A stretch of 64,000 nt of DNA from Scylla paramamosain (taxonomy: Eukaryota; Arthropoda; Malacostraca; Decapoda; Portunidae). The position numbers and the translations under genes are program-made. Where the stretch lies: contig NC_087178.1 of assembly GCF_035594125.1 (NCBI RefSeq), forward strand, positions 10,095,001 to 10,159,000. The letters are read 5' to 3'. A model generated the notes under the pieces. It did not search any database. It saw only the letters and a program-made list of their open reading frames with translations, and was not told where the DNA came from. Of this stretch, positions 13,701 through 27,065 are shown in pieces. Each line of letters begins with the position of its first letter. The first letter of the stretch is position 1.

Positions 13701-15140
13701 ACAACCTTACACTATGCCTGTGTTTTGAGTTTTTTTTCACATTTTTAGTTACCAAAACCCCAAATTTCATGCAAGACTAGCTTTATGTAAGAAAAAAAAA
13801 ATATTACAAGAAAAGTGTTTTTTGAGTGTTTTTGAGCGTGTTAGGCAATAAAGCACTAAAAAGCAGGGTAATAACATTACATGGGAATAAAAACAACTTT
13901 TACCAAGAACTTGCCTTTAAGTGTTTTTGAGCTCATTACATACCAAAACGCTAAAACGCATGCAAAACACCTTTTATGGAGAAACAGAATAAAATTACCA
14001 AAAACATATATTTTGAGGGTTTAGATCATGTTATCTATAAAAATGCTTAAATACATACAAAGAACCTTATGTTTGCGAAACGAAATGACATTACGAGAAA
14101 TGTGTATTATAAGTGTTTTTAAGTTTCTTAAGTACCAAAAAGTTAAAACCCACAAATAACACTCTTTATTAAAAAATAAAAATAAAGAAAATAAAAAAAT
14201 AGGAATTTTTTTTTTGTTATTCATCTTCATAGGTACTGAGATTCCAAAATTCTGGGAAAATTCAGGGCTATTATATGATAAAAGAAAATTATCAAGAAAG
14301 TTAATTTTAGCTTTTTGTTTCGGACTGTTATATACCAAACCCTAAAGTGCATCCAAAGACTCCTATATGAGGAAATTAAACGATCTTACCAGAAATCTGT
14401 TTTTTTTAGTGTTTTTCAGCATGTTAGGCACCAAAACGATAAATAATAAGGAACTCACTCTCTATGAGAGTCCAAAACAAATTTGCTGAAAACCAATATC
14501 AAGAAATAGAAAAACATTACCAAAAAGGTATAATTTGAGTGTTTTTGAGCTTGTTACCTACAGAAAACGGGAAAATTGATGCAAAGCACTCTATATAAGA
14601 AAAGAAAAGGACTTTGCAAGAAAAGTGTATAATAAGCTTTTATAGTTCAAACTAACCAAAAGGCAAAAAACACAAAAACTCTTGTATATGGAGAATGGTC
14701 CTAGATACCAAAATGCTGAAACTCATGAATAACAGTCTTAATTGAGAAACAGAACAACCTTACTAAATGCGTGTATTTTGAGAGCTTTTCACATTCCTAG
14801 TTATCAAAACCCCAAATTGCATGCGAAACCACCTTTATGTGAGAAAAAAATGACATTACCAGAAAAGTGTCTTTTAAGTTTTTAAGCGTGATAGGCAATA
14901 AAACACTAAAAAGCACGGCAATCCTATTACATTGGAATAACACCAATTTATACCAAAAAACTTGCCTTTAAGTGTTTTTGAGCTCTTTATATAACAAACT
15001 GCTAAAACGCATGCAAAACAAACTTTATGGAGAAACAGAATAACATTACCAAAAACATATATTTTGAGCGTTTTTTGATCATGTTATCTATAAAAATATT
15101 TAAATACATGCAAAGAACATTATGTTTGGGAAACAAAAGG

Positions 15141-16260
15141 ACATTACGAGAAACGTGTATTATGAGTGTTTTTTAAGTTCCTTCAGTACCAAAAAGCTAA
15201 AACCCACAAACAACTTTCTTTATTTAGAAAATAAAAAAAATATAAAAAATATAAAATATAGGGATTTTTTGTTTTTGTTATTCATCTTCATAGTACCGAG
15301 ATGCCGAAATTCTTGGAAAATTCAGGGCAATCGTATGATAAAAGAATATTATCAAAAAAGTTAATTTCAGCTTTTTTTTTTCAAACTGTTATGTACCAAA
15401 CCCTAAAGTGCATACAAAGCCTCCTATATAAAGAAATTAACGATCTTACCAGAAATCTGTGATTTGAGTGTTTTTTTTAGCATGTTAAGCACCAAAACGA
15501 TAAATAATAAGGAACTCACCTCTATATGGGAATCCAAAACAAAGTTACTGAAAACGTGTCTTCTCAGTGTTTTACGTAGAAAAAAGCTAAAACGGATGCA
15601 AAGCAACCAATATCAAGGAATAGAAAAACGTTACTAAAAAGGTATATTTTGAGTGTTTTTGAGCTTATTACCTACAAAAAACTCGAAAATTGATGCAAAG
15701 CTCTCTATATTGGTAAAAAAAAAAAGGACATTGCAAGAAAAGTGAATAATGATTGTTTTATACTTCAAAAGAACTACAAGGCAAAAAAGCGAAAAATCTC
15801 GTGTATATGGAGAGGTTTCTTAGATACAAAAATGCTAAAACTCATGTATAACACTCCTAATTGAGAAACAGAACAACCTTAATAAATGCGTGTATTTTGA
15901 GTGCTTTTCACATTCTAAGTTACCAAAACCCCAAATTGCATGGGAAAATAGATTTGTGGGAAAAAAAAATGACTTTACCAGAAAAATGTCTTTTAAGTGT
16001 TTTTGAGCGTGATAGGCAATAAAGCACTAAAAAGGAGGGCAATCACATTATATTGGAGGAAAACGAATTTTTACCAAGAACTTGCCCTTAATTGTTTTTC
16101 TAGCTCTTTATATACCAAAACTCTAAACCGCCTGCAAAACACTCTTTATGGTGAAACAGAATAATATTACCAAAAACATATATTTTGAGTGTATTTGATT
16201 ATGTTACCAATGAAAACGTTTAAATACATGCAAAGAACATTATTTTTGCGAAACGAAAGG
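15141..16260 (+). repeat. Reference copy of the ~1.12-kb higher-order repeat
   Basis: A well-preserved HOR copy. Approximate unit limits: A1 15,141-15,232; A/T tract 15,228-15,281; A2 15,277-15,345; A3 15,346-15,442; B 15,443-15,542; C 15,543-15,627; D 15,628-15,727; E 15,728-15,875 (about one and a half monomers); F 15,876-15,971; G 15,972-16,066; H 16,067-16,163; I 16,164-16,260. Most units begin with an ACATTACC-like motif and carry GAGTGTTTTT about 20 bases later. A2 copies usually contain GGTACC (lost here), H has GAGCTC in most copies and I has TGATCA in most copies (TGATTA here). Confidence 0.88.
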
Positions 16261-17189
16261 AGATTACGAGAAACGTGTATTATCAGTGTTTTTTAACTTC
16301 ATTAATTACCAAAAGGCTAAAAGCCACAAATAACACTTTTTATTGAGAAACAATAAATAAGTAAAAAAAGTACGATATTTTTTTTTCTTTCTTTTTCTTC
16401 TTCACTGGTACCGAGATGCCAAAATTCGGGCAAAATTCAGGAAATTATGTGAAATAAGAACATTATCAAAAAAGTTAAATTTAGCTTTTTTTTCGGACTA
16501 TTATGTACCAAACCCCTAAAGTGCATGCAAAGCCACCTATATGGGGAAATTAAACGTTTTTGCCAGAAAACGGTCTTATGAGTGTTTTTCAGCATCTTAG
16601 GAACCAACACGATAAATAACATGGAAGTCAATCTATATGGGAATCCAAAACAATATTACTAAAAACGTGTCTTTTCGGTGTTTTACGTAGAAAAACGCTA
16701 AAACGGATGGCAACCAACCAATATGAAGGAATAAAATAACATTACCAAAAAGGTATATTTTGAGTGTTTTTGAAATTGTTACCTACAAAAAACGCGAAAA
16801 TAGATGGAAAGCTCTCTATATTGGGAAGCAAAAGGACATTACGAGAAACGTGTATAATGTGTGTATTATAATTTCACAAGAACTACAAGACAAAAAACGC
16901 AAAAACTCGTGTATATAGAGAAGTTTCTTACATTCCAAAATGCTGAAACTCTGGAACAACACTTTTAATTGAGAAACAGAACAATCTTACTAAATGCGTG
17001 TATTTTGAGTGCTTTTCACATCCTTAGTTACCAAAACACCAAATTGCATGTGAAACCAGTTTTATGTGGGAAAAAAATGACATTACCAGAAAAATGTCTT
17101 TTGAGTGTTTTTGTGCGTGTTAGGCAATAAAGCACTAAAAAGCAGGGGAATCACATTACATTGAAATAAAACCAATTTTTAACAAGAAC

Positions 17190-18227
17190 TTGCCTTTAAG
17201 TGTATTTGAGCTCCTTATATACCAAAACACTAAAATGCATGCAAAAATAGGGGCATGGCTTGGTAACAGGCGACAGAGAGTGCTAATAAACGGCTCGAAA
17301 TCCGAGTGGGGTCATGTCATTAGTGGGGTGCTACAGGGATCAGTATTAGGGCCATTATTGTTTCTAATATATATCAATGACTTGGATAGTGGAATTAGTA
17401 GCGATGTTAGTAAATTTGCGGATGACACAAAGATAGGTAGATTAATTAGGTCAGAAGCGGATGCCATCGCCTTGCAGACAGACTTCGATAGAATGAATGA
17501 ATGGACGGATAGATGGCAAATGCAATTTAATATCAATAAATGCAAAGTGCTTAGCGTAGGTAGAGGAAACCCACACAATAGGTACATATTAAACACCCAA
17601 ACTCTGGTAGGTACAGGGTACGAGAAAGATTTAGGAGTTATAGTTAGCTCTGAACTCCGTCTAGGGAAACAATGCATAGAAGCCAGAAACAAGGCAAATA
17701 GGGTACTAGGATTCATTTTTAGGAGTGTTAAAAGTAGAAGGCCGGAAGTAATATTAAAGTTATACTTGGCGCTGGTCAGACCTCATCTAGACTACGCTGT
17801 GCAGTTCTGGTCCCCACATTACAGGAAAGATATAGGTCTATTAGAATCAGTACAGAGGAGAATGACTAAAAGGATTCAGGGGATGAGGAGTATTCCTTAC
17901 GAAGCGAGGTTGAAGCGGTTAAATTTACATTCTCTAGAGAGACGTAGGTTAAGAGTGGACCTGATAGAAGTCTTTAAGTGGTATAAGGGTTATAACAAGG
18001 GAGATGTAAGCAAAATTCTTAGGATCAGCAACCAAGGTAGAACAAGAAATAACGGGTTCAAGCTTGAAAAATTTAGGTTTAGGAAGGAGATAGGAAAAAA
18101 TTGGTTCTCAAATAGAGTGGTAGATGAGTGGAACGGACTCAGTAATCATGTAGTTAGTGCCAGGACACTAGAGAGCTTTAAGAGAAGATTAGACAAGTTT
18201 ATGGACGGGGATAACAGATGGAAATAG
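17190..18227 (+). CDS. 5'-truncated LINE reverse transcriptase, open frame fused to satellite
   Basis: A 345-codon open frame. Codons 1-20 (SVFELLIYQNTK-like) are translated satellite H unit, not retrotransposon; homology begins at GAWLGNRRQR, position 17,250. From there it is the second half of a non-LTR reverse transcriptase. The motif SGVLQGSVLGPLLF lies at residues 45-58 (most relatives have Pro rather than Leu at residue 48), followed by the catalytic FADD box at 76-79. The post-RT region contains LVRPHLDYAVQFW from about residue 195, and the C-terminus is FKRRLDKFMDGDNRW. The endonuclease domain and the first RT motifs are missing, so it cannot be a functional element. The family is CR1-like by motif style. 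The absence of stops or frameshifts suggests a recent insertion. Whether the frame is translated is unknown. Confidence 0.85.
   Translation: MPLSVFELLIYQNTKMHAKIGAWLGNRRQRVLINGSKSEWGHVISGVLQGSVLGPLLFLIYINDLDSGISSDVSKFADDTKIGRLIRSEADAIALQTDFDRMNEWTDRWQMQFNINKCKVLSVGRGNPHNRYILNTQTLVGTGYEKDLGVIVSSELRLGKQCIEARNKANRVLGFIFRSVKSRRPEVILKLYLALVRPHLDYAVQFWSPHYRKDIGLLESVQRRMTKRIQGMRSIPYEARLKRLNLHSLERRRLRVDLIEVFKWYKGYNKGDVSKILRISNQGRTRNNGFKLEKFRFRKEIGKNWFSNRVVDEWNGLSNHVVSARTLESFKRRLDKFMDGDNRWK
17244..17249. repeat. LINE target-site duplication, left
   Basis: AAAATA immediately before the first LINE base, matched by AAAATA at 18,313-18,318. The A-rich site makes the exact length uncertain by one or two bases. 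Confidence 0.65.
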
Positions 18228-18312
18228 GTAGGAGTGTTTCATACAGGGACTGCCACGTGTAAGCCTGGTCGCTTCTTGCAGGTTCCGTTTTTTCTTATGT
18301 TCTTATGTTCTT
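17250..18312 (+). mobile_element. 5'-truncated CR1-like LINE insertion
   Basis: A 1,063-bp non-LTR retrotransposon fragment within an H unit. The 5' end is truncated inside the RT domain. The coding part ends at 18,227 and an 85-bp 3' UTR ends in TTCTTATG repeats. AAAATA flanks it on both sides (17,244-17,249 and 18,313-18,318), a likely target-site duplication. The empty site GCAAAATACACTTTAT is visible in other H units such as near 2,050. Truncation, direct repeats and a microsatellite tail fit target-primed reverse transcription. Base composition is clearly less AT-rich than the satellite around it. Confidence 0.93.
18292..18312 (+). repeat. LINE 3' microsatellite tail
   Basis: Two and a half copies of TTCTTATG end the LINE. 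The same octamer, in reverse complement, ends both - strand LINE fragments at 59,234 and 63,570, so it belongs to this LINE family rather than to the satellite. Confidence 0.85.
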
Positions 18313-20265
18313 AAAATACACTTTACATTGAAACAGAATAACATTACCAAAAACATGTATTTTGAGTGTTTTTGATCATCTTACCAATAAAAACGCTTAA
18401 ATACATGCAAAGAACCCTTTTTTTGGGAAACGAAAGGACATTACGAGAAACGTGCATTATGAGTGTTTTTAAGTTCATTAAGTACGAAAAAGCTAAAAAA
18501 AAATAAATAAATAAAAAAAATACGATATTTTTTTTCATTCTTATTCATCTTCACAGGTAAGGAGGTGCCAAAATTCGGGCAAAGTTCAGGAAATTATATA
18601 AAATAAGAACATTATGAAAAAGGGAATCCAAAACAAAATTACTGAAAACGTGTCTTTTTGGTGTTTTACGTAGAAAACGCTAAAACGGATGCAAACCAAC
18701 CAAAATGAAGAAATAGAATAACATTACCAAAAATGTATATTTTGAGTGTTTTTTAAATTGTGTATTTTGAGTGTTTTTAACATTCTTAGTTACGAAATTG
18801 GCAAATTACATGCGAAACTACCTTTATATGGGAAAAAAAATGACATTACCAGAAAAATGTCTTTTCAGTGTTTTTGAGCGTGATATGCAACAAAGCACTA
18901 AAAAGCAGAACAATCACATCACTTGGGAATAAAACCAAGTTTTACGAAGAACTTGCCTTTAAGTGTTTTTTTAACTCCTTACATACCAAAACGCTAAAAC
19001 GCATGTAAAACACCCTTTATGGAGAAACAGAATAACATTACCAAAAATATGTATTTTGAGTGTTTTGATCATGTTACCTATAAAAACGCTTAAATACATG
19101 TAAATAACCCTATGTTTGTATAAGAAAAGGACATTACAAAAATCATGTATTATGAGTGTTTTTAAGTTCCTTAAGTACCAAAAAGCTAAAACTCACAAAT
19201 AATACTTTATAGGGAGAGAAAAAAAATTTGTTATTCATCTTCATAGGTACCGAGATATCAAAATTCTGGAAAAATTTAGGGAAATTTTGTAAAAAAAATC
19301 AATAAAAAACAATAATTTTAGCATTTTTCCCTATAAGGAGAAATTACTCTACTTTACCAGAAACCTGTCTTATGAGTGTTTTTTTTCAGCAATTTCAACA
19401 ATATTACTGAAAACGTGTCTCTTCAGTGATTTACGAAGAAAAACGCTAAAACGGATGCAAACCAAACAATATGGAGAAATAGAATAACATTACCAAAAAG
19501 ATATATTTTGAGTGTTTTTCAGCTTGTTACCTACAGAAAATGTGAAAATGGATGGAAAGAACTCTATATTTGGAAACAAAAGAACATTACGAGAAACGTG
19601 TATAATGAGTATTTTATAGTTTCACATAAACCACAAGGCAAAAAACGCAAAAAACTCGTGTATATAGAGAAGTTTCTTACATACCAAAATGCTGAAATGC
19701 ATGAATAACACTTTTAATTCAGAAACAGAACTACCTTACCAAATGTGTGTTTTTTTTAGTGTTTTTCACATTCTTAGTTACGAAAATCTCAAATTACATG
19801 CGAAACTAGCTTTATATGGGAAAAAAAAAAGTGTCATCTGAGTGTTTTTGAGCGTGATATGAAAGAAAGCACTAAAAAGCAGAACAATCACATTACATGG
19901 GAATAAAACCAACTTTTACGAAGAATTTGCCTTTAAGTGTATTTTTTAACTCCTTACATACCAAAACGCTAAAACGCATGCAACACACCCTTTATGGAGA
20001 AACAGAGTAACATTACCAAAAACATGTATTTTGAGTGTTTTTGATCGTGTTATTTATAAAAACGCTTAAATACATGCAAAGAACCTTATGTTTGGGAAAC
20101 GAAAGGACATGAAGAGAAACGTGTATTATGAGTGTTTTTATGTTCCTTAAGTTCCAAAAAAGCTAAAACCCACAAATAACATTCTTTATAGAGAAAAAAA
20201 AATAATATTATAATTTTTATTTTTTTTTTTGTTATTCATCTTCATAGGTACTAAGATGCCAAAAT

Positions 20266-20292
20266 TCTGGCAATATTCTTTGGGAATCGAAA
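20266..20292 (+). other. Rearrangement junction A2-to-C (copy 2)
   Basis: Same join as at 9,426: TCTGGCAATATTC followed by TTTGGGAATCG and unit C. Unlike the other three copies, the sequence that follows is of the duplicated-E subtype and lacks the hairpin and nearby island, suggesting a recombinant between HOR subtypes. Confidence 0.8.
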
Positions 20293-20572
20293 ACAAAATT
20301 ACTGAAAACGTGTCTTTTCGGTGTTTTACGTAGAAAAACGCTAAAACGGATGCAAACCAACCAATATGAAGAAATAGAATAACATTTCCAAAAAGATATA
20401 TTTTGATGTGTTTTTGAGCTTGTTACCTACAAAAAATGAAAAAAATGGATGGAAAACACTTTATATTGGCAAAGAAAAGGACATTACGAGAAACGTGTAT
20501 GAGTGTTTTATAGTTTGACAAGAATCAGAAGGAAAAAAACTCAAAAACTCGTGTAAAATAAAGAAGTTTCTT

Positions 20573-20710
20573 ATATACCAAGAAGCTGAAACTCATGAAT
20601 AACACTTTTAATTTTGAAACAGAAATACCTTACCAAATGTGTGTATTAGAAATGTTTCTTACATACCAAAATGCTGGAACTCACGAATAATATTTTTAAT
20701 TAAGAAATAG
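20573..20710 (+). repeat. Duplicated E-unit variant (copy 3)
   Basis: Same E/F partial duplication as at 532 and 13,563. It follows only about 300 bp after an A2-to-C junction, a combination not found elsewhere in the window. Confidence 0.78.
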
Positions 20711-23700
20711 AACAACCTTACACTATGCCTGTGTTTTGAGTTTTTTTTTCACATTCTTAGTTACCAAAACCCCAAATTTCATGCAAAACTAGCTTTATGT
20801 AAGGGAAAAAAAATGATATTACAAGAAAAGTGTTTTTTGAGTGTTTTTGAGCGTATTAGGCAATAAAGCACTAAAAAGCAGGGTAATAACATTACATGGG
20901 AATAAAAACAACTTTTACCAAGAACTTGCCTTTAAGTGTTTTTGAGCTCATTACATACCAAAACGCTAAAACGCATGCAAAACACCTTTTATGGAGAAAC
21001 AGAATAAAATTACCAAAAACATATTTTGAGGGTTTAGATCATGTTATCTATAAAAATGCTTAAATACATACAAAGAACTTTATGTTTGCGAAACAAAATG
21101 ACATTATGAAAAAAATGTGTATTATAAGTGTTTTTAAGTTTCTTAAGTACCAAAAAGTTAAAACCCACAAATAACACTCTTTATTAAAAAAAAAAAGTTA
21201 TTCATCTTCATAGGTACTGAGATTCCAAAATTCTGGGAAAATTTAGGGCTATTATATGATAAAAAAAATTATCAAAAAAGTTAATTTTAGCTTTTTTTTC
21301 GGACTGTTATATACCAAACCCTAAAGTGCATCCAAGGACTCCTATATGAGAAAAATAAACGACCTTACCAGAAATCTGTTTTTTGAGTGTTTTTTTCAGC
21401 ATATTAGGCACCAAAACGATAAATAATAAGGAACTCACTCTATATGAGAATCCAAAACAAAATTGCTGAAAACGTGTCATTTCAGTGTTTTACGTAGAAA
21501 AACGCTGAAACAGATGCAAACCAACCAATATCAAGAAATAGAAAAACATTACCAAAAAGGTAATAAATTGAGTGTTTTTGAGCATGTTACCTACAAAAAA
21601 AAACGGGAAAATTGATGCAAAGCACTCTATATAAGAAAAGAAAAGGACTTTGCAAAAAAAGTGTAAAATGAGTTTTTTATAGTTCAAACGAACCAAAAGG
21701 CTAAAAACATAAAAACTCGTGTATATGGAGAATGTTCCTAGATACCAAAATGCTGCTCATGAATAACACTCTTAATTGAAAAACAGAACAACCTTACTAA
21801 ATGCGTGTATTTTGCGAACTTTTCACATTCTTAGTTATCAAAACCCCAAATTGCATGCAGAACCACCTTTATGTGAGGAAAAAAATGACATTACCAGGAA
21901 AGTGTCTTTTAAGTGTTTTTGAGCGTGATAGGCAATAAAGCACTAAAAACCACGGCAATCATATTACATTGGAATAACACCAATTTATAACAAAAAACTT
22001 GCCTTTAAGTGTTTTTGAGCTCTTTATATAACAAACCGCTAAAACGCATGCTAAACAAACTTTATGGAGAAACATTACCAAAAACATATATTTTGAGCGT
22101 TTTTTGATCATGTTATCTATAAAAACGTTTAAATACATGCAAAGAACATTATGTTTGGGAAACAAAAGAACTTGAAGAGAAACGTGTATTATCAGTGTTT
22201 TTTTAAGTTCCTTCAGTACCAAAAAGCTAATACCCACAAATAACTTTCTTTATTTAGAAAATTTAAAAGAAAAATATATAAAATAGGATTTTTTTTTTTT
22301 ATTCATCTTCATGCTACCGAGATGCCGAAATTCTTGGAAAATTCAGGGCAATCGTATGATAAAAGAATATTATCAAAAAAGTTAATTTCAGCATTTTTTT
22401 TTTCAAACTGTTATGTACCAAACCCTAAAGTGCATACAAAGCCTCCTATATGAAGAAATTTAAAGACCTTACCAGAAATCTGTGTTTTGAGTGTTTTTTA
22501 GCATGTTAAGCACCAAAACGATAAATAATAAGGAAGTCATCTCTATATGGGAATCCATATATATATGGGAATCCAAAGTTACTGAAAACGTGTCTTCTCA
22601 GTGTTTTACGTAGAAAAACACTAAAACTGATGGAAAGCAACCAATATCAAGGAATAGAAAAACGTTACTAAAAAGGTATATTTTGAGTGTTTTTGAGCTT
22701 AATACCTACAAAAAACGCAAAAATTGATGCAAAGCACTCTATATTGGTAAACAAAAGGACATTGCAAGAAAAGTGAATAATGATTGTTTTATAGTTCAAA
22801 AGAACCACAAGGCAAAAAACGCAAAATCTCGTGTATATGGAGAGGTTTCCTAGATACAAAAATGCTAAAACTCATGTATAACACTTTTAATTCAGAAACA
22901 GAACAACCTTAATAAATGCGTGTATTTTGAGTGCTTTTCACATTCTAAGTTACAAAATTGCATGGGAAAATAGATTTGTGGGAAAAAAGACTTTACCAGA
23001 AAAGTGTCTTTTAAGGGTTTTTGAGCGTGATAGGCAATAAAGCACTAAAAAGGAGGGCAATCACATTACATTGGAGGAAAACAAATTTTTACCAAGAACT
23101 TGCCTTTAAGTGTTTTTGAGCTCCTTATATACCAAAACATTAAAACGCCTGCAAAACACTCTTTATGGTGATTCAGAATAATATTAACAAAAACATATAT
23201 TTTGAGTGTATTTGATTATGTTACCAATGAAAACGTTTAAATACATGCAAAGAACACTATTTTTGGGAAACAAAAGGAGATTACGAGAAACGTGTATTAT
23301 GAGTGTTTTTAACTTCATTAATTACCAAAAAGCTAAAATCCACAAATAACACTCTTTATTGAGAAACAATAAATAAATAAAAAAAATATACGATATTTTT
23401 TTTTTCTTTCTTATTCATCTTCACTGTTACCGAGATACCAAAATTCGGGCAAAATTCAGGAAATTATGTGAAATAAGAACATTATCAAAAAAGTTAAATA
23501 TAGGTTTTTTTATTTGGACTATTAGGTACCAAACCCCTAAAGTGCATGGAAAGCCACCTATATGGGGAAATTAAACGTTTTTGCCAGAAAACGGTCCTAT
23601 GAGTGTTTTACAGCATCTTAGGAACCAACACGATAAATAAGATGGAAGTCAATCTATATGGGAATCCAAAACAATATTACTAAAAACGTGTCTTTTCGGT

Positions 23701-25172
23701 GTTTTACGTAGAAAAACGCTAAAACGGATGCAAACCAACAAATATGAAGGAATAAAATAACATTACCAAAAAGGTATATTTTGAGTGTTTTTGAAATTGT
23801 TACCTACAAAAAACGCGAAAATAGATGGAAAGCTCTCTATATTGGGAAACAAAAGGACATTACGAGAAACGTGTATAATGTGTGTTTTATAATTTCACAA
23901 GAACTACAAGGCAAAAAACGCAAAAACTCGTGTATATAGAGAAGTTTCTTACATTCCAAAATGCTGAAACTCTGGAACAACACTTTTAATTGAGAAACAG
24001 AACAATCTTACTAAATGCGTGTATTTTGAGTGCTTTTCACATCCTTAGTTACCAAAACCCCAAATTGCATGCGAAACCAGCTTTATGTGGGAAAAAAATG
24101 ACATTACCAGAAAATGTCTTTTGAGTGTTTTTGAGCGTGTTAGGCAATAAAGCATTAAAAAGCTGGGCAATCACATTACATTGAAATAAAAACAATTTTT
24201 AACAAGAAGTTGCCTTTAAGTGTATTTGAGCTCCTTATATACCAAAACACTAAAATGCATGCAAAATAAACTTGATGGTGAAACAGAATAACATTACCAA
24301 AAACATGAATTTTCAGTGTTTTGATAATGTTACCAATAAAAACGCTTAAATACATGGAAAGAACCCTATTTTTGGGAAACAAAAGGGCATTACGAGAAAC
24401 GTGTATTATGAGTGTTTTTAAGTTCATTAGGTACGAAAAAGCTAAAAGCCACAAATTACACTCTTTATTGAGAAAAAATAAATAGATAAATAAAAAAAAT
24501 ACGATTATTTTTTCATTCTTATTCATCTTCACAGGTAAGGAGGTGCCAAAATTCGGGCAAAGTTCAGGAAATTATATAAAATAAGAACATTATCAAAAAA
24601 GTTATATTTAGCTTTTTTTTGGACTGATGTGTATCAAACACATAAATTGCATGCAGAGCCACCTATATGGGGAAATTAAACGTCTTTGCCAGAAAACTGT
24701 CTTTTGAGGGTTTTCCAGTATGTTAGGAACCAACACGATAAAACCCAAGGAAGTCAATCTATATGGGAATCCAAAACAAAATTACTGAAAACGTGTCTTT
24801 TTGGTGTTTTAAGTAGAAAACGCTAAAACGGATGCAAACCAACCAATATGAAGAAATAGAATAACATTACCAAAAAATATATTTTGTGTTTTCTTGAGCT
24901 TGTTACATAATAATAACACTCGTAATCAAGAAACAGAACAACCTTACTAAATGCGTGTATTTTAAATGTTTTTTTTACATTCTTAGTTACCAAAACCCCA
25001 AATTCCATGCGAAACTAGCTTTATGTGGTAAAAAAAAAAAAAGACATTACCAGGAAAGTGTCTTTGAGTGTTTTTAAGCGTGTTAGGCAATAAAACAATA
25101 AAAAGCAGGGCAATCACATTACGTGGGAATAAAACCAACTTTTACGAAGAACTTGCCTTTTAGTGTTTTTGA

Positions 25173-25627
25173 CATGCATTTAGTAAATCTGCTCTATTTC
25201 TCAATTAAGAGTGTTATTCATGAGTTTCAGCATATACACGAGTTTTTGCGTTTTTTTGCCTTGTGTTTTTTTTTTTAACTATAAAACATTTATTATACAC
25301 TTTTCTCGCAATGTCCCTTTGTTTCCCAATATAGATTGCTTTGTATCCATTTTCCCGTTTTTTTGTAGGTAACAAGCTCAAAAACACTGAAAATATACAC
25401 TTTTGGTAATGTTTTTGTGCTTCTTGATATTGGTTGGTTTGTATAAGTTTTAGCGTGTTTCTACGTAAAACACTGAAAAAGACACGTTTTCAAAAATTTT
25501 CTTTTGGATTCCCACATAGAGTCAGTTCCTTATTATTTATCGTTTTGGTGCCTAACATGCTGAAAAACACTCAAAAGACAGATTTCTGGTAAGGTCTTTA
25601 ATTTCCTCATATGGGACGCTTTGTATG
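25173..25627 (-). repeat. Reversed satellite island 3
   Basis: Same reversed F-to-A3 segment and the same edges as islands 1 and 2, with a point change at the left edge (CATGCATTT for CACGCATTT). Upstream the D unit is cut and joined to E near 24,903, unlike the other islands. Confidence 0.86.
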
Positions 25628-27065
25628 TCTTTTCAGTTTTTGGACGCAATAAACCATTAAAACCCAGGGCGATCACATTACATGGGAATAAAACAAAATT
25701 TTACCAAAAAACTTGCCTTTAAATGTTTTTGAGCTCCTTACGTACCAAAACGCTAAAACGCATGCAAAATACATTTTATGGAGAAACAGAATTACATTAC
25801 CAAATACATGTATTTTGAGTGTTTTTGATCATGTTATCTATAAAAACGCTTAAATACATGCAAAGAACCTTATGTTTGGGAAACGAAAGAACATTACGAG
25901 AAACGTGTATTATGAGTGAGTTTTAAGTTCCTTCAGTACCAAAAAGCTAAAACCCACAAATAACACTCTTTAGAAAAAAAAATTAAATAAAAATAAATAA
26001 AAAAATAAGAAAATATGATTGTTTAAATTTTTTTTATTCATCTTAATAGGTACCGAGATGCCAAAATTCTGCCAAAATTCAGGGAATTTATGTGGAAAAA
26101 AGAACATTACGAAAAAAGTTGTTTTTCACATAGTTACGAAAATGCGAAATTACATGCGAAACTACCTTCATGTGGGAAAAAAAAAGACATTTCCAAAAAA
26201 GTGTCTTTTTAGAGTTTTTGAGCGTGATATGCACCAAAGTACTAAAAAGCAGAACAATCACATTATATGGGAATAAAACCAATTTTTACGAAGAACATGC
26301 CTTTAAGTGTTTTTTAAATTCTTACATGCCATATCGCTAAAACGCATGCAAAACACCCTTTATGGAGAAACAGAATAACATTACCAAAAACATGTATTTT
26401 GAGTGTTTTTGATCATGTAACCTATAAAAACGCTTAAATACATGTAAAGAACCTTATGTATGTATAACAAAAGGACATTACGAAAATCGTGTATCATGAG
26501 TGTTTTTAAGTTACTTAAGTACCAAAAAGCTAAAACCCACAAATAACACTCTTTATAGAGAGAGAAAAAAAAATATGTTATTCATCTTCATAGGTACCGA
26601 GATGGTAAAATTCTGGCTAAATCAATGGAAATTTTGTAAAAAAAAAAAAACATTATATAAAAAAATAATTTTAGCTTTTTTCCGGAGTTATGTACAAACC
26701 CTGAAGTGTATGGAAAAAAGCCTATATTGGGAAATTACACGACTTTACCAGAAACCTGTCTTTTGATCGTTTTTCAGCAATATCAACAATATTACTGAAA
26801 ACGTGTCTTTTCAGTGATTTACGTAGAAAAACGCTAAAACGGATGTAAAGTAACCAATATGAAGAAATAAAATAACATTACCAAAAAGATATATTTTAAT
26901 GTGTTTTTGAGCTTGTTACCTACAAAAAAATGCAAAAATGGATGGAAAGCACATCATATTGGCGAAGAAAAGGACATTACGAGAAACGTGTATGAGTGTT
27001 TTACAGATTGACAAGAACCACAAGGTAAAAAGCTCAAAAAGTCGTGTACATAAAGAAGTTTCTTA

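Larger units (their letters stand above)
11607..17249 (+). repeat. HOR satellite block 3 (+ orientation)
   Basis: HOR array with I anchors near 11,820, 12,925, 14,025, 15,076 and 16,197, spacing 1.05-1.12 kb; this is the most regular part of the window. A short ACTAAAAC-type triplication lies at about 11,737-11,762, and a duplicated E unit at 13,563. The block is interrupted by the LINE inside an H unit. Confidence 0.93.
18313..25172 (+). repeat. HOR satellite block 4 (+ orientation)
   Basis: HOR array with I anchors near 18,372, 19,069, 20,042, 21,040, 22,106, 23,215 and 24,320. Shortened copies reflect internal deletions: an A2-to-B/C join near 18,620, a D-to-F join near 18,752 and the A2-to-C junction at 20,278. 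A D-to-E deletion near 24,903 precedes island 3. A short local duplication (ATATGGGAATCC) lies at about 22,545-22,572. No genes seen. Confidence 0.92.

Noticed and set aside
14170..15281. A and T runs as poly(A) tails of SINEs or processed pseudogenes
   Set aside because: They recur at one fixed place in each HOR, lack a flanking retroposed body and target-site duplications, and are A-then-T rather than a single tail.
15141..16260. CENP-B box or other known kinetochore-protein motif
   Set aside because: I could not find a sequence matching the mammalian box, and no such motif is established for the likely host group.
17312..17716. 134-codon open frame on the - strand
   Set aside because: Antisense shadow of the LINE reverse transcriptase frame.
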